DNA of 64,000 nucleotides from Phymatolithon calcareum (GCA_977006965.1 OZ345368.1:372001-436000), one strand, 5' to 3'; positions 20,285 to 32,060 are shown, counted from the first letter of the stretch. Numbers and translations: made by a program. The notes: generated by a model not told the origin, from the sequence alone.

Positions 20285-21290
20285 TACTTTTGAATTTGGA
20301 ATTTATTAAACGCCCTCACTAACACTCATGAGACTGCAAGGGAGGTGCGTTTCAGCATCTGCGTTGTAGCTTCGATCATTTATTCAAATCTTTGTAACCC
20401 GCGTTAACGTCGTTGCTCTCGCTGCAAAAACCCTCTCCCGTAAAAAGGGTGGAGGGAAAAGCTTAGGATCCACTGGCCAGATTTACTATGCGGCTCAGGG
20501 TCGCAGCTCAATCGACGCCTTGTCTATTCCATGTCGTCATAAAAAAACGATAGTGAAGAAGAGTGGCTTGTCCAGAGATTTTTTGGGGATATTGATCTCC
20601 TCTTTGGTCAGTTGATATCTTCCGACGTATTCTTCAAGATTGCTCATGAGGATTGGAATAGTATCACAGAACTCGTCTGCGAGAAGTGATGTGCTCATTG
20701 GGGGAACCAACCGAATGCCAACTTAATCGCTAATTGGCGGTGCCATGTTTTCGGAGTCTGGTGATCGCCCGGGTGGACCCGGGCAGATCACATAGAATTT
20801 TCCTCTTTCTGTTTGACTCCAAGACGTCTGGTTCGTCTTTGAAGAACAAGATACGCAACCATTTGGTTGAAACGCCCTGCTTGAGGAAAATCAGTGTCGT
20901 ACTTTAGCATTGCCGATATGTCTCGACTAACTCATTGCAGTTCATCCGCATCTCTTTCCTCGATTGGGACGTCCAGAAGACTCCATTTCTTTGATCTGGT
21001 TCTCTCCGATACTCTAAGTGCTAGAACGAGTCTCCTGTTTTTGGAATTGTCAATTCGGCAAAGAAGGCGAAGTCTGACATAGAGGTATTTCAATATTGGG
21101 CCGAATACTTGTGCGAAAAATGTCTTCTCCACTTCCACGATAGCTCTGTGGACTCTCAGCGTCTTTGGCGTCAGGTGCATGGCATACTCCCATACTGGTT
21201 GTATCAACGCCTTGTATGTCTTCAAGGGGTTGTGTGCCCGTAACGATAAACCCAAGGAAATCAGTTAATAGACCGCGATCTTGGCCTGTC
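20285..21290 (-). mobile_element. LINE copy, RT thumb to 3' end
   Basis: Minus-strand LINE remnant. The frame at 20932-21255 reads YKALIQPVWEYAMHLTPKTL, VEKTFFAQVFGPIL and RLRLLCRI, the thumb and linker found in the other LINE copies. The C-terminal domain follows toward 20400 with stops (RQLAIKLAFGWFPQ). The 3' end at about 20285 matches that of the copy at 17726. Palm and fingers are missing. Confidence 0.8.
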
Positions 21291-21369
21291 GGATGCGTTC
21301 GAGCATTTTTTTGTCTCTATCTCCCTCACTATTGAGTGCGAGATGTAAGAGGAGATGATGACGTGATGG

Positions 21370-22630
21370 GGGATATATGTTGATTTATTTTAAAAGCTCC
21401 CAAAGCCTCAATTTGAGTAACAGTGCAACTTCTCGCTGTTTTCGATACTCATCTCTCTACTATCTTTCTAATATCTCCTTAATGCGAAGTTCTCTCCCTG
21501 TGAGGGCCCGAGTAAGTCCTTTGCATTCATATTCCGTTTCTTGGTCCATCTTCATAGACCGTAGTATACGTTGCAACACGATAAGCTCCACCACAGAACT
21601 AGTCCCAAAGTACTTCGCCAGAATGGATTTTCTCGACAAAGGGACTCTGTTGAAAATGACTCTCAGGCATCTAAACCGCGCAGTTCTGTCCCTCATATAT
21701 AGCACTCCTGGTAGGTCGTTCGGTACACCGATCGAAATTTTAACTGTCCGGCCCTCTTCTTCCAACGACCAGATTTTGACTGTTGCTTGTAGCCGTGGCT
21801 TTTTTGAGACCATACCTTCTTCCGCTTGTTTCAGAGCTTCTTTACGGTGTTCATCTTCCCCAAGATATCCAATGTCCTTTGATACGTCTTCCAGATCATC
21901 TTCTCTTCCCTGTTATTCTTCTGAAAGCTCCAGGAACTTCCTCCGTCTTACCAAGCTTAAGGCGAAGCCTTCAGCCTGGTGCATTCTCCTCATATGTGGG
22001 CTGGCGAGACGGCAGAGCACTCGCATTCTCTCCATTTGATAATCGGCATATTTCCGAAAACGTATCTGTAGAAAAGACCTTCTGCTGCTTCAATTACCGA
22101 TAGTCGTCGTTTCGTGATCGGTGTCAGGTGAATAGCATACTCCCATTTGGGGAGAATCACGGACTTGAAAATCCTGATGCACGTGGCTGGTTGGAGTCCT
22201 CTGACGTTCAAGCCATTTTTCCGGAGTTTGTGTATGCATCCCGTCGCATTCCGAACTCTTGAGATTGCTGTATCGTCGCTGACTCCGTTGATATTCATAC
22301 TGGTCCCGAGGTGGGACAGTCTCCAGGCCTGGTGCAGCTCTTTTCTTGCAAGGAAGAATTTTTTCTTTGGCAGTCCTTTGTACTCAAGGACCTCGCTCTT
22401 TCCCGGCTTTGTGTTCCATTTCATGGAGTTCTCGGCTGCCCACTTCGCAGCTATGTCCAATAGTTTTTGCAATCCTTTTGCATTCTTTGCCTGAAGAAGA
22501 TCTTCATCCGCAAAGAGCTGCGCTGGATGGTCAGACACTGCTCTTGTTAGTTGGGCGCTGGCTTCAGCGAACGTATCCATGATGGTGTGATGATAGAGGC
22601 GATATGCTGTAGCCTTCCCGGGAAGGGTTA
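21370..22630 (-). mobile_element. LINE copy with FADE in place of FADD
   Basis: The frame at 21990-22580 carries QLFADEDLLQA (FADE codons at 22503-22514), KWNTKPGKSEVL, LSHLGTS and PKWEYAIHLTP. 21460-21813 continues with the C-terminal domain (RDRTARFRCLRVIFN, DQETEYECKGLTRAL). The 3' end with AATAAA-type sequence lies at about 21370-21395; a second, shorter copy of this end is at 41575-41865. The second catalytic aspartate is replaced by glutamate, so the RT would be dead even without the frameshifts. Confidence 0.85.
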
Positions 22631-22705
22631 CAGCGAAATGCGAAGGTGCTCTGGTGTCTGCGTGCCCCGGCGTTGAGGGCTTCTAAAATAAAAACCTTCA
22701 TTTTC
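22631..22705 (+). mobile_element. LINE 3' tail fragment
   Basis: GCGTTGAGGGCTTCTAAAATAAAAAC matches the last bases of the LINE at 1384-2716 (given here as landmarks GCGTTGAGGGC and AATAAAAAC). Only the tail survives, inserted against the opposite-strand LINE pieces on both sides. Confidence 0.5.
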
Positions 22706-22925
22706 CCCATCAGTACTGAGTGAGATGCCAAGGTATGAGACTTCTTTGAACTTTGCCAGCGTTTTCTCTGCAATCTTGAAAATAGATGATCTTGTGCCGG
22801 CCGACAGAACATCTTCGCTCTTCGCAGCATTCGTGTTCCAAACCATCTGCCTATCGCTTGCCCATTTCGTGCTACTGGAGTACAGGGGGGCCGTGCAGGA
22901 TGCGTGCAACGCCTAAAGAAGGCAA
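22706..22925 (-). mobile_element. LINE RT palm fragment
   Basis: The minus-strand frame (22628-22909) reads MVWNTNAAKSEDVL and VSYLGISLSTDG, the RT region just after the FADD box. It has no catalytic residues of its own and is bounded by plus-strand LINE pieces. Confidence 0.65.
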
Positions 22926-23985
22926 AGACCGCCGTATACGTGTTACGCAGCCTGGGGATGCTCAAGAAAGGACTTACCATCTACAAATGCAGATAGATAC
23001 AAGGCATATATATCTTCTTTGTTAAATGCATTCGCGCTCGGAGTACACAATGCACTTAAACAGAGTACATGCTAGAGGCTCAGATAGAATACTAGACATA
23101 AGAGTAGAGCCGCCCTAGTAAGAGTAGCACAAGAGAAAGCCGTGCCCGTATATTCGTATCACTGTGGGGTCTTTTAAAAATTGCAATAAAAACAATGCAC
23201 TTAAAACCCTGGACTAAAAACGGACAGAATGCTTTATTTGAACTAGATCAAACGCTCTCAAACAGTGTTTTCCGCCAGTAGCTCGAAGAAGGACTGACAG
23301 ACTCATCCAAACTGCCAGACAACGACAAGAATTCGTAGTCTTCAAAATGCTAGAACGCGCAGAGGCGAAAGAACCTGCCTACTTCAGAAAACCGCTGGAA
23401 CCAGAGAACATGCACGAGTGATACTACAGGAGGAAAAACAGCTCCGCATTTTAGAACAAGGCGCCCGATGGAGAAAGGGAACACACATGAAACAAACCAT
23501 CTGCGGAAACGCTTCGGTCAAAAATTTTGACAATGGAGGCAACTGCCTTGAATCGAAGTGAAAGAGCAAGATCTCATACGATAAGAAGAGAGAATTTGCC
23601 AGCGATCCTCAAGTTCTCCTAAGTGTAACATTGGCAAATCGCTCTCCAGTACATCCGTAGGAGATTTCCACAGATGTAAAATTCGGAAATAGAGCTCGAC
23701 AGTATATAGCGACTCTGGAACGCAAACTTTCAGGATACGAAATTGAAGAGACACAGAAAAAGCTCTGGGCGAGCTTTTGCTCATCAGTCGAACCCACATA
23801 GAGTGCATACAGAACGAAGATAGCCGATGCTGAAGCCCAGATACGAGCAGTTGACTTCAATTCTCAACAATCCCGTACAAGCTATCGATTTTGTACTAAT
23901 TCGATGAGAGCTGTCCTAAGGTAAACAGAAACAGAGAAAGCCTTGCTCGTATATTCCCAAAACTGTGAGACTTTTTTAAAAGTCT
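22905..23985 (+). mobile_element. LINE fragments, thumb and decayed C-terminus
   Basis: 22905-22990 reads RLKKAKTAVYVLRSLGMLKKGLTIYK, the segment before the thumb (landmarks KKAKTAVYVL and RSLGMLKKGL). About 23050-23200 and 23930-23985 carry the 3' UTR words GCCCGTATATTC and a closing TTTTAAA. 23230-23930 translates poorly into the LINE C-terminus (FKMLERAEAKEPA). At least two overlapping 5'-truncated copies seem to be joined here. Confidence 0.6.
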
Positions 23986-24039
23986 CACTTTACGAAAGCA
24001 GAAGATGCACATGGAGAAGACTGTGTGTACCATGAGCTC

Positions 24040-25050
24040 TCCTGAACATTTAGGATTCTTCGTTGGATGCTTGGGAGCAATATCTTTTGCGTGGCACTAA
24101 TCCAGCCACGTTGGGAATACGCAATGCATCTAACGCCATGGACAGAAGACATTGAGAAGGCCGCCAAGGAAGATGAACAAACGTTCTTCAGCCAAATGTT
24201 TGGTCCTCTCTCCAGAGGTAGGTCAGACAGACTCCGACTGTTGTGCCGAATCCAAACACCGAACCAAAGACGTGAAATCCTGGCCTTCAAGATGCTGAGG
24301 AGAACAAAGGACAAAGAAAAGATGTACCTACAAAAGCCGCCTGAGAGCAGAAACAACCAAGAGCTCCAGTCGACCAGGAACGACATTGCCGCTATGGAAA
24401 ACAGGGAACCGTTTGTGGAAGCAACCAAACACATTCAAGCAAAGCAGTCTTCCGAAATGCTTCGCTAAAAATTCCTCACAATGGAAGGAGATCGTCTCGA
24501 ATTGAAGAGGAAGAGGAGAATCCCGTATGACAAGACGAGCGAGCTACCATCAATCCTCAAACTCCCGAAGGTGAAGCACAGGCAATTAGCGCTTCAGTAC
24601 GTCTGCGGAAGATTTCCGCAGGTGTCGACAACAAGCATGGTGGAAAATCTGGAAACCGAGCTCGACAGCATATGGCAACGCTGGAAAACAATCTGTCAGG
24701 ATACGAGTTGAAAGAAGACAAAAGGCCGGATACCGAGAAAGCACTCAACGAGCTTTTGCTATTCAGCAAGACCATCATAGAGTGCATGGAAAATGAAGAA
24801 GGACTGCTTTGAAATCAAGATACGAGAAGTTAACTAGATGTCCCTCAGGACACAAAGCCAAATAGCGGGAACACCAGCAGCGAACCCACAAGAACACCAC
24901 ATAGTAGGTAGGACGATCCAGGTTCCAAACTTTCCCCACCGCCTCTGGAAGGCGGTAGGTTTCAACGGTCTACACACTGGAAGGTAGCAACTGAGGAAGC
25001 CTTGCCCGTCTATTCGTAAGACTGTGAGGCTTTTAAATAAACTCCAATCA
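24040..25050 (+). mobile_element. LINE copy, thumb, C-terminal domain and 3' UTR
   Basis: 24067-24468 reads ALIQPRWEYAMHLTPWTED, EQTFFSQMFGPLSRGRSDR and RLLCRIQTPNQRREILAFKM. 24481-24711 reads KRRIPYDKTSELPSILKLPK and KHRQLALQYVCGRFPQVST. The 3' end has GAGGAAGCCTTGCCCGTC, AAGACTGTGAGGC and TTTTAAATAAA near 25030. It is the best-preserved LINE C-terminus in the window; only one frame change near 24700 and one stop at 24466 separate the parts. RT palm and endonuclease are missing. Confidence 0.85.
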
Positions 25051-25600
25051 AAAAAATATCTTTTGCGTACTGACATCACTTTGGTATACCATATTCAGTT
25101 CTGGAATCTAATATATTCCATTGCCAATAGATTCCAGTAGATTTCTGTTGGAGCGCTATTGTAAGAGTCTGACCTTATTGCAATACGTATTGCAAAGAGA
25201 TTGACTGGTATCCGAAGACGTATATCCCGAATGTCAAGCAGATTTTCGATATTGCCTTCATATTACGTCATCTTCTATTGCAATTCTTAATGCAGAGAAG
25301 TCACCGTCACTGTTATTGCTATTGTTATTGCACTGCCCCTACCAATCTATAACAATACTATTGCGGCAAGCCCTGATTTCGTCCATATTGGTTTAATCTT
25401 TTCCATAGCACCAATGGAGGTGATGCAGCTCTAGAGGGTGCACCGCTGAAGGGTTCGAAAATAATTCTTGTCTCAAACTTTCAAATTGATTAAAGGACGG
25501 GAAGTACTATTCTTTCAGGGACAGTGATACATCCGCTGCGCATGTTATGCGCAGCTGACCTGAAATCACTTCACGAAACTAAAAATGAGCGGCAATCATG
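25051..25600. other. Intergenic, ATTGCAAT-rich, two small palindromes
   Basis: No gene seen. ATTGCAAT-like words recur about 25170-25370. A perfect 18-bp palindrome, TTGCAATACGTATTGCAA, lies at 25178-25195, and a hairpin with 9-base arms (GCTGCGCAT / ATGCGCAGC) at 25535-25555. Confidence 0.4.
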
Positions 25601-26730
25601 TCATTGAACAGTACGTATGACATGTAAGAGACCGAGATGACACACAAAGGAAAAATGAAATCAAGGAACGAATGCGTAGTCTCATTGAGGATCTCAAGGG
25701 AAGTATCTCCCCCGAACTGGTGTCGAACATCTACAGGGAGATTGTGGACCTCGGAGGAAAGTCAAGAAGAGAATCCAAGAAAGAAGCCGCGCTTCGCAAA
25801 TACCACGAAGGCATTCCCGGAATCATAGAAGATCTCAAAAAGTGCAGCAATTCAGGAGACCTGCACCAGGTATGCAAGAAACATGTTAAAACCTGGTGTG
25901 ATCCGTGGAGAGCCAGAAAACGCATCCCGGCATGCTAAAAGTCATTTTGGAATACAGAGCTTGACAAAATGGCACTGAAGCGGATAAAAACTGTTCCGGA
26001 AAACCAGATCATCCCACTCACAGGAAGACTGGGGTCATTACCATGAGAGTAAGTACCAAATATGAACCTTGGTGAACAAGAGGAAGAAAGAGCAGTATCA
26101 GAAATACATTGCCGACCTCGAGGAGAAAGATGGACCAGCGACTTTGAAGCAACTAGCTAAGATGAAAAAGAAAATTCGAAGAAGAACGCTAAAAAACAAG
26201 ATGACAGGAAGCCCCATGAATTGCGTTAAATTCTCAGCCCACATCTCGGCGATATGCCATAGCAGCGAAAAGTGGCAACTTGGACGAAGAAATATCTCCC
26301 GCCCCGAGAACATGAGGACAAAAATTAAAGCGGCTATCCGAAAAGCACCAAACTGAAAGGCACCGGGCTTAGACGAGTTGAAGGCTGAAATGCTAAAAGT
26401 GGATATACCGCTCAACGCCGAAGTGCTTACAGCCTGGTGGGAGGCCTGCGAGAGGTGTGGAGACAGGCCTCTGCACTGGCAGAAAGCGCACCTCGTCCCA
26501 ATACACAAGAAAGGGGCGCACGAGGACCCCGGAAACGACAGACCGATTTCGCTGCTGAGCCACCCGAGAAAAATTATTTAGACAGCTATCGATATGAGGC
26601 TGCGCACTGTATACTCAAACCATTGGTATCAGCTTGGGTTCCAAAGGGTGAAGAGCACTGAACTGGCCATCCTAAGAGTAACTGAACTACTAGAAGAGGA
26701 CCAGAGATGTGTAGCAGTACCGGAAGGAAG
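25600..26730 (+). mobile_element. LINE copy, endonuclease-RT linker and RT fingers, 3'-truncated
   Basis: 25672-25938 has a helical segment (RSLIEDLKGSISPELVSNIY). Then come FWNTELDKMALKR (near 25950), the linker word also seen at 50000 and 55520, and KAPGLDELKAEMLK (near 26355-26400). 26378-26581 reads WQKAHLVPIHKKGA and DRPISLLSHPRKI, RT motifs 0 and 1. The copy stops abruptly at about 26725, where the copia element begins on the other strand. Several stops interrupt it. It complements the 3' fragments elsewhere, so together the copies cover nearly the whole ORF2. Confidence 0.8.
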
Positions 26731-26734
26731 AAGA

Positions 26735-28200
26735 TTTTCAAAGGTGTGTGAGATATTAGGAGGAGTGACATCCATGAGGTACATCAGGTTTCTGATAGCA
26801 AGACGGTATGGGACTTCATCAGACAGCGACTCTGAGATGTCAAAATCTTCGATACCGGCGCCTTTCTTGGAAGACTCTATGGGTGTGGGCAGCGACTTCG
26901 CATTTTCCGTGCAAAACCACTTCAGGAGTGCTTCAGCGCAGATGGTTTTGCGATAAATGAAGAGTTTGGAATTTGCGATCGCGTCTTATTTCGAGACCAA
27001 GACACATGCTTGCTTAACCCAAATCCTTCATCTTAAAGAGTATATTGAACTCTCCCTTGATCCAAGCGATTGCAGTAGAGTCGTTACTAGCGACCAACAA
27101 GTCGTCTGCGTAAAGCGCAATAATCATGACGGTATTAGACTTGTGCCGAACGCACATGCAAGGTTCATTGGAAACCAACCCAGGACGCTTAGGATCTCTA
27201 AAACGTGCAGGAACCTACATGTAAATGTCTTCATCACGCTTGCCATGTAAGCACGCAGTCGCAACATCCATCTGGTGTAGTTCTAATTCATGAGCTGCAA
27301 GAGTAGCAAGTAAGATATGGATGGAGGTGAGCTTTACGACTGGGGCATACTTTTCACCCTAGCCCGCCCCATGCAAATCTCGGAACCCTTTCGCCACGAT
27401 TCGGGCTTTGAGTTCGGTGTCTATAGCCTTGAAGACGTATTTTCAAGGATGGACGTTCATATCAGACTTGCGTTGAACGAGAGTCCAGGTTTTGTTAAGA
27501 AGGAGTGAAGAGTGCTCTTTTTCGAGAGGCGTCTGCTCGAAATGTCTCCGGGACCTCTTGAGAAGACAAGGAAATATCAGTTGCAATGTTAGCAGACTCT
27601 AATTCTATCATATTACAGAAGGGAGGAGTGTTCCAGAGCCCCGGTGGATTGGAAACTCTAGTTGAACGACACAAAATGGGTTCTCAATAACATTCGGTTT
27701 GTCGCTATCGTCCTGAGACTGATTGTGCCTGGATGCCACAGAATTATCAAAGATTTCAGCATCCTTTGCGTTCGAAGTATCGAGAGATTCATCTTCTTCA
27801 GCAACGTCCTTGTCGAAATCCGATTCGTCAAACGTGACCATCGTTCGAGAAATTGCATCCCATATCTTATACCCTTTCGAAGCAAACGAGTATCCCTCCA
27901 TGATCGCTTCAGCGGTACGACTTTCGAGTTTCTTCACTTTCTTTTTCGGAATCACGTACCAAAACGTGGCGCCAAACACGCGGAAATGTCCCAATTCCAG
28001 AGCGGAACCCATCCATATGTGATGGGGAGTCTTGTAAAGAGGACGTCCTCCTGCAGTTACTCAGTTGCGGACATACACGATGGTATCCAACGCTTCAGCC
28101 CAAATCTTCTTCTCGACACATTTGCTAAGAACTATCGAGCGAACCAAGTTTAGAACTGTGTGGTTCAAGCGCTCAGCCACCCCATTTTGCCGCGCAGTGT
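26735..28200 (-). pseudogene. copia integrase C-terminal half and reverse transcriptase
   Basis: About 28050-28200 reads VAERLNHTVLNLVRSI and AEALDTIVYVRN, the end of the integrase core. 27608-28012 reads FRVFGATFWYVIPKKK and EGYSFASKGYKIWD, the integrase C-terminus typical of copia. From 27500 down, other frames give the RT with ALYADDLLVAS (YADD at 27101-27112) and, near 26760-26830, the RT end. The RT frame is broken at about 27490, 27300, 27150 and 27030. Confidence 0.8.
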
Positions 28201-28213
28201 AAGCGACAGTGAG

Positions 28214-29110
28214 CTAGTGATGAATGCCGTGATCGGATAGGTAAGCCATGAAGTCGTGTGACAGATACTTGCCTCCGTTTTCGGTTCGAATCACTTTGAT
28301 TTTAGGTGTTGCTGAAAACTTCTGCACGTTCAGATGTTTAACCTTTCTTCCTGTGAGATTCTCAGCATACATGTGGAACTTCTGAAATCGCTCAAAGCTC
28401 TTTGACGTCTTTCGCATTGTGAACACTTTAGTCCATTAGGAGTGATCATCAATGAAAGTGATGAAGTACTGGGATCATCCTAGAGATTGAATGTCGATAG
28501 GACCAAGGACATCGTAATGCAGTAGATCTAGAATAGTCTTAGAGCGTGAATCACTTGACTTGGCAATAGGAGAACGATGACCTTTTCCAGCAAGGCAGCC
28601 AGCGCATGGATCATTTATTTCTGGACTGAGAGCAATGGTAACACCTTTGACCACCCCATCACGTACTATGTTTGAGATACCCGAACGGTGGACATGAGAG
28701 AGCAAAAGCTTTATATTAGCTAGGCCAGGGGCTTCGACGGTGGGAGAGTCATTCGACAGTTCGAGAACATACAGGCTTATACGTAGTGTTACGATTGCAA
28801 TAGTTTCATCATGCGCTTTGGCAAAATATCGACCTCTCTTGATTGTTGTCCCATATTCATATTCGTCAATATGAGACACAGAAAGTAGCGAGAAGCCGAA
28901 GTCCCGGATATGCAGTACATCGTTGATTTTGGTCTTGTACTTCGTACCGTTCAAGTGAATCGTAATAATAGCATCGCCTCTTCCAGAAATTTGTGCCTGA
29001 GCTCTCGTTCCCATTTCGATTGTTCAAGACAGTTCGGTGTACGAGCAGAATCTTCATGGATCGAAAGTCATGTGAGAGGTGGAGCCCGAATCAAACACCC
29101 CATGCCTTGG
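28214..29110 (-). pseudogene. copia protease and integrase N-terminal half
   Basis: Near 29078-29097 the frame gives FDSGSTSHMTF, the D-S-G active site of the copia protease. 28475-29014 reads GRGDAIITI, then CAGCLAGKGHRSPIAKSS (second half of the HHCC zinc finger) and LHYDVLGPI, where the first catalytic aspartate of integrase lies. 28214-28426 reads FSATPKIKVIRTENGGKYLS, in which E stands where copia integrases have the second catalytic aspartate (RTDNGGEY). A TAG at about 28216 follows GIHH. Confidence 0.85.
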
Positions 29111-29230
29111 AATTTTCGAGAATGTCGGAGCTGCGCAGCTTGGCTATGAGGCATACGAAAGAGGAATCTGACATGACTCGGACAGGCTCCGTTCGTCGCT
29201 CAGGAAAGAAGTCTTAGCCAGTTTTTGATT

Positions 29231-30018
29231 TCAAAGTTTATATCCTTCTGGAGCGAGATGAGGGAACTTGGTCCAACACCTGAGAGATGGATATCCTGCT
29301 CGACCATAATGTCCGCTGTGGTCACGGAGCTGTGTTCCGTCACGTCTTCCAGTAAACAGAGCAGCCGTCTCGGATATCACGTTTGTTGCTTCGATTCGCA
29401 TATTCATACCTTTCTCTTCTTGAAGAAGACGACTCTTCAAAACCTCCAGAGAGAAGGATTATTCTTCGTTTCTGAGAGCGTCAAGAGCACTGATGAGACT
29501 GCCAAAGCGATCAGGAAGTCCGTCCGTTGAGCAAAGCCATTGTCATTTCTTAGTCATCAATGTCGACACCGATTGACTTAAGGGTGGAAGCGAGTTGGCG
29601 TATGTGATTGGTGTATGCCAGAATTTTCTCTTCCTCTAACATGATTGCGGTATAAAACTTGCGGCGAAAAGCCAGTTTTGTGGCGCTCGAGGATATTAAG
29701 TATTGCTAGCCACATTGCTTTCGCCGTTTCAATATCCTGTACATGTTCGAGATGTTGGTCCGAGAGAGATAAACCAATAATAGCTTTTGCTTTACTATCA
29801 TTACGACGCCAGAGCATGAATTCTACGTAGTCCCATGCCTGTTGACTATGTTCGACGTACTCATCGGGTTCTCGAAACGATAGTACTAACTAAATTTTCT
29901 GTTTCCAAGCGTGGAAATTGGTATCACTTAACTATTCTACCTTTCGAGTTCCTTGCGAGCTGTCCGCTTTGGCCGATGGATCTCGAAAATCTTGTTGAAG
30001 ATCCGTTCGAGAGTCCAT
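29231..30018 (-). pseudogene. copia gag
   Basis: From the ATG at 30018 the frame reads MDSRTDLQQDF, then after a stop NFHAWKQKI. 29578-29817 reads SKAKAIIGLSLSDQHLEHV and ETAKAMWLAILNILERH, the UBN2-type gag core. 29231-29440 reads ATNVISETAALFTGRR and then the zinc-knuckle region, where only the last cysteine of C-x2-C-x4-H-x4-C survives (SLRCWTKFP). Gag packages element RNA. Frameshifts near 29570 and 29860 break it. Confidence 0.8.
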
Positions 30019-31071
30019 TGCAAGTCAACAAAAGGTTAACTATGAAGGCAATCTATCCAATATATGGAATTCCTTCGAATCGGAGTGACTCGGAGCTTGA
30101 TCTGAGGATGGCTCCAAGCCGTATACCCCTTTTGGCATTTTTATTCACCTGAACCTACAGTAGGCAAGACGCTCTGCACGAATATATCTTTAACAACTAA
30201 CACACTCGGCGAAGAATCATTCTACACATATCGGCATGATGCCGATATGTGTAGCTTTTCCGCACGCTGACCGGGGGATCTTAGAAATGTGGCCCGGGCA
30301 GCAGAGTAGAAAAGAGAAGAAAGTTCCAAGTGCCCGAAGGAACCCCAACCGAGCGTATGTGACTGTGATTGCCTCAGTGCTGCGGTAAGAGAGGCTCCTT
30401 CGGGGCGGGGGCACCAGGGCGGGTAGATTCCACAAAGGAGACCTCCCCCTTCCTCGAAACAAGTGACCCGCGGAAGACAAGGAAGAAGAATAACTGGAAG
30501 AAATCGAAGACGGAGGATGAAGATGACAGAGAAGATAGACGGCGGAGCTGATGACGAAGACGAAGCGCAATGGTGGTTAAGCGCTAGCTGGGCCCATAAA
30601 CTATTGGGAAATGATTAGCCACAGGGCTACATTGACATTGTAGCCTGTGACTGACAAGGCGAGCACATTATTTCAACGCCCTCACTCGAACCAAGAGCAC
30701 CAGGCTTACAGTGTTCAGAACATATTCACCACAACATGCTTTGAACAATTGAAAACTTATCTTTGAAATGTAGCATTTGCTGGGCCTCTAACCTGTCGTT
30801 GGAGTTTATGGGGATGGAAGATATGGTTGCAATTGGCGAGGTTGAGTTGGTTCAATTCCTTAGTTCATTGACTTTGCAGACCTTGGATCTTGTCTACGTA
30901 GATCTAGGATTCAGGTTGGCTCGAAGTTGGTCGGAAAACAAGTATGGGTCCCTCCTTGTCGACGACGGTAATCTTGAAAAGAAATGTAGCTTTACTGAAG
31001 TCCAGATATACTTTCAAAGCTGTTGACGAACATAAATGTTTCTAAATCTAGACAGCATGTAATTGCTTTTA
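30019..31071. other. Intergenic with a perfect 33-bp palindrome
   Basis: This lies between the copia gag and the DIRS-like left repeat. At 30222-30254 arms CTACACATATCGGCAT and ATGCCGATATGTGTAG pair perfectly around one G. About 30280-30560 is purine-rich on the plus strand, with GAAGA repeats. Frames here (up to 117 codons) show no domain I know. Confidence 0.45.
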
Positions 31072-31322
31072 GGTTTTATACCCTCACAACCCAGGGCTAT
31101 CCTCTCGCTGATGTAGTGCTGGACTAGATCGCTCACGAATCATTTCGTGGTTCCTGTTCTCAAATCTGGCCACCAAATCGCTGATACCATGTTGAGTGCT
31201 TACTTGCCACTACGTGGTTTGCATCTGTATACGTACTCACTTCTTGGCGAGCAGCAGGGACAGTCTGCTTTTTCCCTGCTTATGGTGTTCTTTTTCATCC
31301 ATGCAAATTCTTGGCACACGAC
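31072..31322 (-). repeat. Terminal direct repeat of the DIRS-like element (left)
   Basis: GGTTTTATACCCTCACAACCCAGGG starts and CACACGACGAA ends a block repeated at 37018-37281 with scattered mismatches (short landmarks: TTTTATACCCTCACAACC and TTCTTGGCGAGCAGCAGG). On the minus strand it contains TGGTATCAG (31183-31191), a word resembling the initiator-methionine tRNA primer site used by copia elements, so an LTR-element origin cannot be fully excluded. Confidence 0.75.
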
Positions 31323-31339
31323 GAAATCCAAAATCGTAG

Positions 31340-32060
31340 AGTTAGCGAAGCCTACTGCGAGGGTGGGTGCTTAGACCTTGATAAAAGTAACCAAAAGTGC
31401 TGCTCTTTTTCCGGGGAAATATTAAATACCCATAATAGGCGACTTTCGTCACCATTCACTTGTCCGTCCGGTAACCCCGATGGACAATGCCTGGCATAGG
31501 ATCGCCAAGAAGGAAAGAGCCGTAACGCTTCCACTGCAGAGGCTGTGTGAAGCGGGGAATGAGGAGGGTGGAATATCTCGGAGATATGCAAGGATTATGC
31601 TCCTGTCACCACTTGGTCTTTCCGAGCATTGTTCTCGAAACTCCAGTACAAGCTGGACAGAGATAGAGCCCGTGGGTGGTAGTATCGATCTTGTAGTGCA
31701 AGAAAACATTTTCTCCAATTGCTCGTCGGCACACGATCTGAGATGATGGAAAAGCACGGACAGGTCTTCTCTTCAGCGTTCTAAGTCTCGAAATTATGCG
31801 CATAAAATTCCCTGGACACTGTTGACATGCTGCAGGTGGACATCTTGCACTTGAACAGTCCTTTCCGATGACTCGCGCCAAGAAAGGATGTACAGAAACT
31901 CAATAACGGCGGCGTCTCTCTCCCTAATCAATCTAAGGAGCTGTCTGAGTCTGTGCTTCTTGATACGCGCCACGGCGGTTGCTGGAAATTCCGCTCGGAC
32001 GTCTGTGAGAGAACCTCGCCCATAATTCTCGCGATTGAAAGCTCTATTCAAATTGCGCTG
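31340..32060 (-). pseudogene. Tyrosine recombinase remnant of the DIRS-like element
   Basis: The frame at 31794-32051 reads RERDAAVIEFLYILSWRESSERTVQVQDVHLQ (landmarks RERDAAVIEFLYILSWRESS). R in SWRESSE fits the first catalytic arginine of tyrosine recombinases (box I, G-L-R-x-x-E). Further on, about 31510-31560, SHSLCSGSVTALSF fits the H-x-x-R box with cysteine in place of arginine, and GRTSEW follows where the second histidine/tryptophan lies. The nucleophile tyrosine is not in frame. Such recombinases insert circular cDNA without target duplication. The substitutions and shifts make it inactive. Confidence 0.6.

Larger units (their letters stand above)
26735..30018 (-). mobile_element. 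Ty1/copia element, gag to RT, truncated at the 3' side
   Basis: A minus-strand copia polyprotein in the order gag, protease, integrase, RT. It starts at an ATG (30016-30018) and ends near 26735 in the RT/RNase H connection (DEVPYRLAIRNLMYLM). RNase H and the 3' LTR are absent, and LINE sequence begins there instead. I did not find a 5' LTR upstream of gag. Many stops and shifts show an old copy. Confidence 0.85.
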
